From assembly GCA_013331265.1 (NCBI GenBank), contig DUGS01000181.1:2743-8331 (forward strand): a stretch of 5,589 nucleotides of DNA, in the 5' to 3' direction. Made by a program: the position numbers and the translations under genes. The notes under the pieces are model-generated. The model was given only the letters and a program-made list of their open reading frames with translations, was not told the origin of the DNA and did no database searches. This DNA comes from Methanosarcina sp. GTDB taxonomy: Archaea > Halobacteriota > Methanosarcinia > Methanosarcinales > Methanosarcinaceae. This document shows, piece by piece, positions 1-5,567 of the stretch (its first letter is position 1; each line of letters starts with the position of its first letter).

Positions 1-2
1 TT

Positions 3-89
3 AACCAGCTAACCGAGAGTTATTCAGTCATAACTGGCAGGGCATCAAAACTCCGTTCTTGCCCTAAAGCCCCGGAAAACAGAGACTAA
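3..89 (+). other. Possible 3' tail of an upstream gene
   Basis: The frame starting at base 3 is open from the window edge for 28 codons to a TAA at 87-89, 13 bases before the flippase start. It could be the C-terminus of a co-transcribed upstream gene. A second frame is also open from base 5 to a TAA at 65-67, so the choice is not secure. The encoded residues match no family I know, and a stretch this short is often open by chance. Confidence 0.2.
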
Positions 90-102
90 GGCGGGGTATC
101 TT

Positions 103-1650
103 ATGTCAGTTAATGAATCGGTTAACCGGATAGTGGGAGGTTCCGGTGTGATACTTGCAGGAACCTTCATCGGGATGCTCCTTGACATCCTTATTAAAAA
201 AGTAATGACATCACACCTCTCGCCAGCCGACTTCGGCACATATTCCCTTGCACTTACGGTAATCTCACTCACAGGTGCGGTTGCAACTCTCGGGCTCAAC
301 GAAGGAGTTCCAAGATATATTGCGTTTTTCAGAGGTAGGCAGGAGGAACAAAAGGTACATGAACTAATAATATCAGCCATAATTATGGGTCTGATTACAG
401 GCTTGCTTGCCATCCTGGTCTCACCTTCGCTGTTCGAAAGTCTGGCAGGAGATGGATTTGATGCACAGGGCAAAATTCTGTCCGTGGTCAAGATCCTCAT
501 CTTTGCAATTCCGTTCACCATACTCCTGAACCTAACAGTAGCGATCTACAGAGGATTCGACCGCACGAATGTTAACATGTACTTCTATAACATCATAAGG
601 CCGGTATCCCTGCTTGGATTTGCTTCAGCCGCCGTATTCTTAGGCGCTTCCCTGAAAGGCGTCGTATTTGCGGACCTGCTTTCAATGGTCTTTACTTTCG
701 GTATAATGTCTGTGTACTTTATAAAGAAGCCACCAATTAAACCGGAACGGAAATTTAAATTTAAATTCAGCGAGCCTACCAGACAGCTGATAAGGTATTC
801 ATTTCCGCTCCTGATAACTGCAACTCTGCTAAACCTCATGAGCTGGATAGATACCATAATGCTCGGTTATTTCAAGTCAGCTGAGGTTGTAGGGGTTTAC
901 AATGCAGTGTACCCTATTGTAGGGTTCCTGTCCCTGGTAATAGCTTCCATGGGCTATGTGTATGTCCCTGTAGCATCAAAGCTGTGGGGCCTGAACAAAA
1001 CTAAACCGGTCGGTTCGATATATGCGGTAATGACCAAATGGTGCTTCCTGCTCACATTCCCTATCTTTGCACTGATATTCGTGTATCCTGAGTTTCTTAT
1101 AACGAAACTCTACGGAGCGGAATATGTAGGCGGTACAACGGCACTCCGTATCCTTGCCATGGGGTTCATAGCAAACTCATATTTCGGATTCAACTACCAC
1201 ACTTTACTGGCATCCGGAGATTCTGATTTCCTGATGAAGTGTTCGGTTGCAAGTGCAGTAATTAATGCCGTTGTTAACTTCGTGCTCATACCTGAATACG
1301 GCATGGTAGGTGCAGCTATAGGGACTGCAGTATCTTATGCATCGATAGAAGTCTTAATGACCTTAAGGGCCTGGAAGAAGCAGAACATGCACCCTTTCAC
1401 ATCGATGTACAGAAAGCTGACCCTTGTTTGTGCCGGCATGACTGCATCAATGCTTGTTGCAAAAGAAGTAATTCCGCTTTCAGGAGCAGCCTGGGAGTAT
1501 GCGGCTTTCATAGTCGGATATCTCCTTATTGTCCACCGAGCAAAAATTCTGGACAGCACTGAAATAAAAATGATAGGCGAGATTCGGAAGACTATCAGGT
1601 ATAATATTAGCCTCCGCATCCCTGAAGCACTTAAAACCCTTGCATCATAA
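103..1650 (+). CDS. Polysaccharide flippase-like membrane protein (Wzx/MATE-like, MOP superfamily)
   Basis: This 515-residue, strongly hydrophobic protein has about 12-14 predicted membrane segments. Its layout is that of polysaccharide biosynthesis/export flippases, which move lipid-linked sugars across the cytoplasmic membrane for surface glycans. What can be seen: an N-terminal helix rich in Gly/Leu (about 12-32); SHLSPADFGTYSLA (about 37-50), the usual loop after TM1; a cationic cytoplasmic loop with KKPPIKPERKFKFKF (208-222) separating the two halves; a second repeat starting RYSFPLLITATL; and LYGAEY (336-341), a conserved element of the C-terminal half. The family's usual length is 400-520, so it appears complete. 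The ATG at 103 follows a G-rich stretch (GGCGGGGT, 90-97) that can serve as a weak RBS. No glycosyltransferase neighbour is visible, so the substrate (S-layer or archaellin N-glycan, or exopolysaccharide) is unknown. Family assignment is firm; role is inferred. Confidence 0.88.
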   Translation: MSVNESVNRIVGGSGVILAGTFIGMLLDILIKKVMTSHLSPADFGTYSLALTVISLTGAVATLGLNEGVPRYIAFFRGRQEEQKVHELIISAIIMGLITGLLAILVSPSLFESLAGDGFDAQGKILSVVKILIFAIPFTILLNLTVAIYRGFDRTNVNMYFYNIIRPVSLLGFASAAVFLGASLKGVVFADLLSMVFTFGIMSVYFIKKPPIKPERKFKFKFSEPTRQLIRYSFPLLITATLLNLMSWIDTIMLGYFKSAEVVGVYNAVYPIVGFLSLVIASMGYVYVPVASKLWGLNKTKPVGSIYAVMTKWCFLLTFPIFALIFVYPEFLITKLYGAEYVGGTTALRILAMGFIANSYFGFNYHTLLASGDSDFLMKCSVASAVINAVVNFVLIPEYGMVGAAIGTAVSYASIEVLMTLRAWKKQNMHPFTSMYRKLTLVCAGMTASMLVAKEVIPLSGAAWEYAAFIVGYLLIVHRAKILDSTEIKMIGEIRKTIRYNISLRIPEALKTLAS

Positions 1651-1675
1651 TTTAATTTTGTCCCAGGAAAAGACA

Positions 1676-1699
1676 GGCATCCTTCTTTTTGAAGGTGCC
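1676..1699. terminator. Hairpin between convergent genes, candidate bidirectional terminator
   Basis: GGCA (1676-1679), CCTTC (1681-1685), a TTTTT loop, GAAGG (1691-1695) and TGCC (1696-1699) form a 9-bp stem with one bulged T at 1680. It sits 25 bases after the flippase stop and 22 bases beyond the stop of the opposing DUF488 gene, as expected for a shared terminator. T-rich sequence (TTTAATTTTG, 1651-1660) precedes it, and archaeal termination often depends on such T-runs rather than on the stem. The position and fold are seen; the function is inferred. Confidence 0.5.
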
Positions 1700-1721
1700 G
1701 GCCCATTTATTTATTACAAGG

Positions 1722-2078
1722 CTACTGGACTTTTAATCTGGATTCCAGGTATTCCTTTAGAACTGTGGCATTATTAAAAACCTCATTCTTTGCAGCATAC
1801 AGCAAGGTAATATCTGTTTCTCTCGCTTTTCCGAGGAGTTCCTGCACATATTCTTCTTTTTGCTCCAATTCTTTAAGGTAGCATTTCCTGAATTCTTCCC
1901 ATTTTTCGGGATCATGTGAGAACCATTTCCTAAGCCTGTTCTCAGGAGCTATTTCTTTTATCCAGAGATCAAGACTTGCTTCACTTTTCTTGAGGCCTCT
2001 AGGCCAGAGCCTATCCACAAGTACCCTGAGCCCATCAAGATCGGACGACTGTTCGTAAACTCTTTTTACTTTAATCAA
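1722..2078 (-). CDS. DUF488 family protein (YeaO-like)
   Basis: This 118-residue soluble protein is full length for the small DUF488/YeaO family, whose biochemical function is not established. Signature features: LRVLVDRLWPRGLKK (17-31), the family's most conserved block; APENRLRKWFSHDPEKWEEF (44-63); and LLYAAKNEVFNNATVL (92-107). The last block often has His before the NNA, where this protein has Phe101. The start is TTG (2076-2078, minus strand), supported by an unusually G-rich RBS-like stretch (AGGGGGGT read on the minus strand, 2085-2092) and by the residues matching the family N-terminus (IKVKRVYE). No in-frame ATG fits. The gene stands alone, convergent with the flippase and divergent from the YihY gene. 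The spacer upstream contains repeated ACCAGTT motifs that could be its operator. There is no signal peptide or membrane segment, so it is cytoplasmic. Confidence 0.9.
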   Translation of the reverse strand: MIKVKRVYEQSSDLDGLRVLVDRLWPRGLKKSEASLDLWIKEIAPENRLRKWFSHDPEKWEEFRKCYLKELEQKEEYVQELLGKARETDITLLYAAKNEVFNNATVLKEYLESRLKVQ

Positions 2079-2092
2079 TGGCTACCCCCCTC

Positions 2093-2121
2093 TTAACCAG
2101 TTTACTTTTCTTACCAGTTAA
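2093..2121. promoter_or_regulatory. Paired ACCAGTT repeats upstream of the DUF488 gene, candidate operator
   Basis: ACCAGTT occurs at 2096-2102 and 2113-2119, 17 bases apart. Each lies in a near-palindromic context (TTAACCAGTTTA and TTACCAGTTAA). The pair sits 15-43 bases upstream of the TTG start of the DUF488 gene, where a repressor or activator would act. The repeats are seen; the regulatory role is inference, and A/T-rich spacers produce such motifs by chance. Confidence 0.3.
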
Positions 2122-2168
2122 TGTCTTTATTGTTCATTTCTGTGAAAGAAACTAAAGTTTTGTAAGAA

Positions 2169-2210
2169 TTTAATAACAGATGTTTAATAAAAGTTTAATA
2201 TACTATATAT
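2169..2210 (+). promoter_or_regulatory. AT-rich archaeal promoter region of the YihY-family gene
   Basis: TTTAATA occurs three times (2169-2175, 2183-2189, 2194-2200), followed by TACTATATAT (2201-2210). Each resembles an archaeal TATA box. Using the first box, transcription would begin near 2195-2200, giving a short leader containing the AGGG ribosome-binding site at 2212-2215. Using the last ones, the transcript would begin at about the ATG at 2222 or inside the gene. The first reading fits better, but the sequence alone does not decide which box is used. Confidence 0.4.
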
Positions 2211-2221
2211 CAGGGAAAAGT

Positions 2222-3061
2222 ATGAGCCTGGGATATATAAGAAATCTGACTACCAGAACAATAAAGGAATGGATGGAAGATGATGCACAGACTTACAGCG
2301 CTGCACTGGCATTTTATTTTGTGCTAAGCCTTCCTGCTCTTCTCTTATTTTCGGCATCTATAGGAAGCATTTTTTTAAAATCAAAACAGCTTCAGGAAAA
2401 TATAATCGAACATATGCAGGGCTCAGTTGATCAGAGTATAATCAATATGATAAATTCACTTTTTGAGAACACTCCTGAAGCTGATCTCCTCTCATTGGGA
2501 GCATTAATCGGTTTTTTGCTCCTTCTCTGGACTGCAAGCAATGTTTTCAGGCAATTGAAGAATTTCCTTGAAAGGGCCTGGAATATCGAACCTGTTGAGC
2601 CCAATACAATTAAAGACTTTATTAAGGATGCTATCATCTCTTTTTTCATAGTCATAGGTCTTGGAGGGCTCCTGGTATTCAGCGTAATTGTAGAAGGAGT
2701 ACTTTATGCAGCTTCAAGCCTGCTTAAGGGATTTTTCCCAATTTCACCTGTTGCCCATTATGCTGGCTCAATAACCAGTTTTCTAATCCTTGTGCTGTTT
2801 TTCATGCTTGTTTACAGGGTATTGCCTGATTCAAAGCTTGCCCTGAAACCTGTTTTTGTAGGGTCGCTGGTAACAGTTATTCTCATAACCATAGGCAAGT
2901 ATGTCATGGGCCTTTATCTCGAATATATCAATCCTGTAAGTATTTATGGAGCTATCGGGTCGATTACAGGGTTGTTTCTGCTGATTTATTATTCCTCAAT
3001 TATGATTACAATTGGTGCTGAGTTCACAAATGTCTATTCGGAATCACGGACTGCTTCCTGA
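2222..3061 (+). CDS. YihY/UPF0761 family inner-membrane protein
   Basis: With the ATG at 2222 this is a 279-residue integral membrane protein with about six membrane segments, the normal size for the YihY/UPF0761 family. The family was once labelled ribonuclease BN, but that assignment is considered wrong, and its physiological function is not settled. Family marks: EDDAQTYSAALAFYFVLSLP from residue 19, covering the polar entry into TM1; LERAWNIEP in the middle loop; RVLPDSKL before the last helices; and YGAIGS (242-247) through IYYSS to GAEF (265-268) at the C-terminus. An ATG 42 bases upstream (2180) is in frame, but it has no RBS, adds polar residues not typical of the family, and lies inside the TATA-like boxes. 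The 2222 start has AGGG at 2212-2215. The gene is monocistronic by appearance, with its own upstream spacer and a T-run behind it. Confidence 0.87.
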   Translation: MSLGYIRNLTTRTIKEWMEDDAQTYSAALAFYFVLSLPALLLFSASIGSIFLKSKQLQENIIEHMQGSVDQSIINMINSLFENTPEADLLSLGALIGFLLLLWTASNVFRQLKNFLERAWNIEPVEPNTIKDFIKDAIISFFIVIGLGGLLVFSVIVEGVLYAASSLLKGFFPISPVAHYAGSITSFLILVLFFMLVYRVLPDSKLALKPVFVGSLVTVILITIGKYVMGLYLEYINPVSIYGAIGSITGLFLLIYYSSIMITIGAEFTNVYSESRTAS

Positions 3062-3067
3062 GTTCAA

Positions 3068-3080
3068 ATATTTTTTCATA
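3068..3080 (+). terminator. T-run after the YihY-family gene
   Basis: A run of six T (3071-3076) begins 10 bases after the TGA stop and is followed by further T-rich sequence (TTTCTTTTAC, 3091-3100). Archaeal RNA polymerase terminates at such T tracts without needing a hairpin, and I see no strong stem here. This would insulate the gene from the mod operon downstream. Assignment is by position and composition only. Confidence 0.35.
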
Positions 3081-3117
3081 CTTTAAACCATTTCTTTTAC
3101 CAGCACCGGGAATCTTC

Positions 3118-3133
3118 TTATACTATTAAAATA
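3118..3133 (+). promoter_or_regulatory. TATA-like box of the mod operon
   Basis: TTATACTATTAAAATA (3118-3133) is the best TATA-like stretch in the spacer before modA. With the usual archaeal distance of about 25 bases, transcription would start around 3145-3158. That leaves a leader of about 45-55 bases and places the inverted repeat at 3141-3170 across the start site. The exact register of the box is uncertain. Confidence 0.4.
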
Positions 3134-3140
3134 CAAAAAG

Positions 3141-3170
3141 AACCGTTATGTTTAAGTAACCACAACGGTT
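3141..3170. promoter_or_regulatory. Inverted repeat AACCGTT-N16-AACGGTT, candidate Mo/W-responsive operator
   Basis: AACCGTT (3141-3147) and AACGGTT (3164-3170) are perfect inverted copies separated by 16 bases. Inside them GTTA (3145-3148) and TAAC (3157-3160) form a second nested inverted pair. It lies about 30-60 bases before modA, over the predicted transcription start. In bacteria, ModE-type regulators bind CGTTA/TAACG-like palindromes in front of mod operons and repress when molybdate is plentiful, and the CCGTTA half-site here is similar. Alternatively, the repeat may act as an RNA leader hairpin. The repeat is seen directly; the regulator is inferred. Confidence 0.45.
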
Positions 3171-3201
3171 TGTTACAAAAATATTTTGATTAGGTGAAAT
3201 T

Positions 3202-4029
3202 ATGAAAAAAGAACTGCTAGTTCTGTTAGTGTTATTAGGTGTATTCCTTGCAATAGGATGTACTGATAATGGAAGTGAAGTTACAAACGAAACAGGTACC
3301 CCAGTCTCAGCAGAAACCGGAATTTCTGAGCAGGAACCTGAAACCATTATGGTTTCTGCAGCTGCCAGCCTTACCGAAGCTTTTACGGATATGGAATCCC
3401 GTTTTGAGACCGAAAACCCTGGAACTGACGTAAGCCTGAACTTTGCAGGGTCGGGGAACCTGCGTGCGCAAATAGAAGGAGGAGCTCCTGTTGATGTTTT
3501 TGCTTCGGCTGACGAGAAAAACATGGACATACTTGCCAATAAAAGCCTTATTGATAACTCTACAAGAGAGGATTTTGCCCAGAACTCACTTGTGCTCATT
3601 GCCCCTGCAACCAGCGATTTTAATATAACGGGCCTGGAAGACCTGGCAGACTCTCAGGTTGAGAGAATCGCAATTGGAAACCCTGAAACTGTTCCTGTAG
3701 GAAAATACACACGTACTGCATTGACTGAAGCAGGCCTGTTGAATAAGACAGAAAATAAGTTTATACTTGCCGAAGACGTCAAACAGGTTCTTACATACGT
3801 TGAAAGGGGAGAAGTAGACGCTGGTTTTGTCTATATGACCGATGCAAAAACTGCAGAGCCCGGAACTATTAAAGTAGTTACGAATGTGTCTGTCAGCACT
3901 CCTGTTACATATCCGATAGCTGTAGTTTCTTCGTCTGAGAATAAAGAAAGCGCACAGGAGTTTGTTGATTTCGTAACCGGAGAAGAAGGGCAGGAAATAC
4001 TGCAAGAGTACGGTTTTACTCCCAAATAA
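3202..4029 (+). CDS. modA: Molybdate/tungstate ABC transporter substrate-binding lipoprotein ModA
   Basis: This 275-residue extracytoplasmic binding protein captures molybdate (and usually tungstate) and delivers it to the ModB permease. Residues 1-20 form a lipoprotein signal: Lys-Lys, a Leu/Val-rich core and the lipobox AIGC, with Cys20 as the lipid anchor. A Thr/Ser/Glu-rich linker follows (21-47). The mature domain has the ModA blocks VSAAASLTEAF (51-61), FAGSGNLRAQIEGGAPVDVF (81-100), ASAD (101-104), AIGNPETVPVGKY (157-169), AEDVKQVL (190-197) and GFVYMTDA (208-215). By alignment with E. coli ModA, the oxyanion contacts map to Ser56, Ser84, Val166 (Ala in E. coli), Val193 and Tyr211. This is the ModA type rather than the Asp/Glu-coordinating WtpA type. 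The ATG at 3202 has an ideal RBS, AGGTGA (3192-3197). It is the first gene of modA-modB-modC', probably controlled at the inverted repeat upstream. Confidence 0.95.
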   Translation: MKKELLVLLVLLGVFLAIGCTDNGSEVTNETGTPVSAETGISEQEPETIMVSAAASLTEAFTDMESRFETENPGTDVSLNFAGSGNLRAQIEGGAPVDVFASADEKNMDILANKSLIDNSTREDFAQNSLVLIAPATSDFNITGLEDLADSQVERIAIGNPETVPVGKYTRTALTEAGLLNKTENKFILAEDVKQVLTYVERGEVDAGFVYMTDAKTAEPGTIKVVTNVSVSTPVTYPIAVVSSSENKESAQEFVDFVTGEEGQEILQEYGFTPK

Positions 4030-4040
4030 ATGCATAAGAA

Positions 4041-4724
4041 ATGGTCCCTATGCTTGACAGAATATGGTTTCCTTTATCTCTTACACTCTGGATAGCAGCC
4101 ATATCGTCTCTTCTCGTACTGTTAAGCGGCGTAACCATAGCGTATATGTTTGCAAAGCGTGATTTCCGGGGAAAAAGACTTGCGGAGTTATTCGTAACTC
4201 TTCCCCTTGTCCTTCCCCCTACCGTAACTGGCTATATCCTTGTTGTCCTTATGGGAAAAAACGGGTTTTTAGGACAATTGATTTTCAAAATGACTGGGAC
4301 AGGAGTCATGTTTACATGGCAGGCAGCAGTTCTTGCAGCATATACGGTTTCCCTTCCCCTTATGGTGAGAACCGCACAGGCAGCTATAGAAGCAGTGGAT
4401 AGGGAAATAGAATATGCCGCCTATATCCTTGGAAGGACCGAGCTTGAGACTGCTCTCTTAATAACATTGCCCCTTGCAAAAAGGGGGATACTGGCAGGTC
4501 TGGTGCTGAGTTTTGCAAGGGCTGTTGGAGAATTCGGAGCAACCCTTATGCTGGCAGGAAATATTCCCGGAAAAACGAACACGATGTCGATTTCAATATA
4601 CAGCGCTTTTCAGGCAGGTGACAATGAACTTGCCCAGGTGCTTGTTTTAATCCTGATTCTCATGTCCATGCTGACTATTGCATTGACCGGGAGATTTGCC
4701 AACCGGAAAAAGTTTGAGGTATAG
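4041..4724 (+). CDS. modB: Molybdate ABC transporter permease ModB
   Basis: This 227-residue, about five- to six-helix permease forms the dimeric membrane channel through which ModA-bound molybdate enters the cell. Length is normal for ModB. Conserved features: the N-terminal stretch PLSLTLWIA; LPLVLPPTVTGYILVVLMG (about 54-72), including the conserved LPP-TV-GY segment; and the cytoplasmic coupling (EAA) loop at about 126-146, AAYILGRTELETALLITLPLA with the invariant Gly131, which docks on the ATPase. It continues into SFARAVGEFGATLMLAGNIPGKT, a hallmark of ModB/CysT-type permeases. The gene begins 11 bases after modA, so co-transcription is expected. There is no clear RBS. The ATG at 4050 (Met4, giving MLDRIWFPLS) is an equally good start, so the first three residues are uncertain. 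Nothing looks broken, even though its ATPase partner gene directly downstream is. Confidence 0.94.
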   Translation: MVPMLDRIWFPLSLTLWIAAISSLLVLLSGVTIAYMFAKRDFRGKRLAELFVTLPLVLPPTVTGYILVVLMGKNGFLGQLIFKMTGTGVMFTWQAAVLAAYTVSLPLMVRTAQAAIEAVDREIEYAAYILGRTELETALLITLPLAKRGILAGLVLSFARAVGEFGATLMLAGNIPGKTNTMSISIYSAFQAGDNELAQVLVLILILMSMLTIALTGRFANRKKFEV

Positions 4725-4726
4725 GC

Positions 4727-5227
4727 TTGAATGTTAAAATAGAGCTAAAAAAACGTTATTATGCATCTGAAAGCGGGGAAAAGAAAGGAAAATACCCCTG
4801 CTGTTTATCACCCATAACCTGGATGAAGCCTTCCTTTTAGCCGATAGAATTCTCATTTTATATAAAGGAGAAATCCAGCAGTTCGGGACACCTGAAGAGA
4901 TTTTCTATCACCCCAGAAACCTGCATGTTGCAGACCTCACAGGGCTGTTAAATATTTTTGATGATGCATTTGAGGGATACAAAACAGGTTCAGAATACAC
5001 AGTATTAAAGAGTGGAGAGATGCGGATCTCGGTAAATCCCCTGGACCTGTAGGAAAGAGATAAAGTTTCCTGGGGGATCCACCCTGAAAATATAACGCTT
5101 CTTCCTGCGGCTCCGGCTCTGAATATCATGAAGAAAACATATATCCGGCGTGTCAGCAGCATCACCAGCAAGGGGCCAAAGAAAAGAATTGTACTTAAGC
5201 TTTACAGGTAAAGTAGTTGTGTTCTAA
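4727..5227 (+). pseudogene. modC: Decayed modC, ATPase subunit of the molybdate transporter
   Basis: This is the remnant of the ABC ATPase that should power ModAB. A TTG start (4727-4729), two bases after the modB stop, has a good RBS (GAGGT, 4716-4720). About 22 codons follow (MNVKIELKKRYYASESGEKK...) up to about 4792. The sequence then switches to another frame and resumes at IPLLFITHNLDEAFLLADRI (from 4792), the switch-histidine region. Walker A, Q-loop, LSGGQ signature and Walker B are absent, so roughly 150 codons are missing. The recovered frame continues through EIQQFGTPEEIFYHP and a TOBE-like part, with an in-frame TAG at 5050-5052, then WGIHPENITLLP and SSITSKGPKKRIVLKL. It hits TAA at 5209-5211. 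A different frame reads TGKVVVF then TAA (5225-5227), probably the original C-terminus, implying a second deletion near 5200. It cannot make a working ATPase. Confidence 0.88.
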
Positions 5228-5567
5228 ATATAACCAAACAATCAGCACTCCGAATAATTGCAGCAAATTCACAAATTAAATATATTTATTATGAAGATAT
5301 AGGATTCACCTGATTAACTGTTTTATTCCTTCCTGAACTCCTAGAGAGTCTTTCAGTTTTTTCTCCCTACACCGCACCAAAACTCGGAAAAGCAAGTTAC
5401 CTCCGTCTAATGAAACAGATCTGTCAGATATATGCAGAAAATACTCTGACCAACCTAAAAAGTAATCTCTTAACCCTCTAAACCCTTTTAAAAAGTAGTC
5501 GAGGCGATAAATTATTTTAAAAATTTTGGGGTTTGGTATGTGAATGCAGAAATAACTGGACTAGCAA
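5228..5567. other. Unassigned spacer with no recognised gene
   Basis: This stretch between the modC remnant and the right-edge hairpin contains no gene I recognise. It is A/T-rich, with a TATA-like run AAATTAAATATATTTATT (5273-5290) but no proper start codon behind it. On the minus strand 84 codons are open from 5560 to a TGA at 5306-5308, with no Met codon in them. On the plus strand 55 codons are open from 5314 to a TAA at 5479-5481, with Met only at 5410. Both could be remnants of a lost gene or chance. A perfect 10-bp palindrome ACAGATCTGT lies at 5415-5424. Confidence 0.5.

Noticed and set aside
45..521. 158-codon minus-strand ORF under the flippase gene
   Set aside because: It is antisense to a clear membrane-protein gene, has no RBS or family resemblance, and is explained by the codon pattern of the plus strand.
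750..768. AAATTT direct repeats inside the flippase gene
   Set aside because: They are explained by the coding of the alternating Lys-Phe loop (217-222) and show no sign of being a regulatory or mobile repeat.
1335..1706. 123-codon minus-strand ORF over the flippase 3' end
   Set aside because: It lies antisense to the flippase C-terminus, crosses the terminator hairpin and resembles no known family.
3126..3599. 157-codon minus-strand ORF over the modA promoter and 5' half
   Set aside because: It is a shadow of modA. It would run through the modA promoter and signal peptide, and its sequence is low-complexity Ser-rich.
3586..4035. 149-codon minus-strand ORF under modA
   Set aside because: It is antisense to a firmly identified modA with no independent coding evidence.
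4731..4742. ATG at 4731 as the modC start
   Set aside because: It gives only three codons before TAG. The TTG at 4727 has better RBS spacing and gives a plausible ModC N-terminus.
4908..5171. 87-codon minus-strand ORF under the modC remnant
   Set aside because: The plus strand here encodes recognisable ATPase C-terminal sequence, so the antisense reading is a shadow.
5415..5424. Perfect palindrome ACAGATCTGT as an operator
   Set aside because: It has no promoter or gene start beside it, and a 10-bp palindrome is not rare enough to support a claim alone.
5470..5490. AACCCT repeats as a telomere-like or CRISPR-like repeat
   Set aside because: There are only two copies in an A/T-rich spacer, with no regular spacers or further units.
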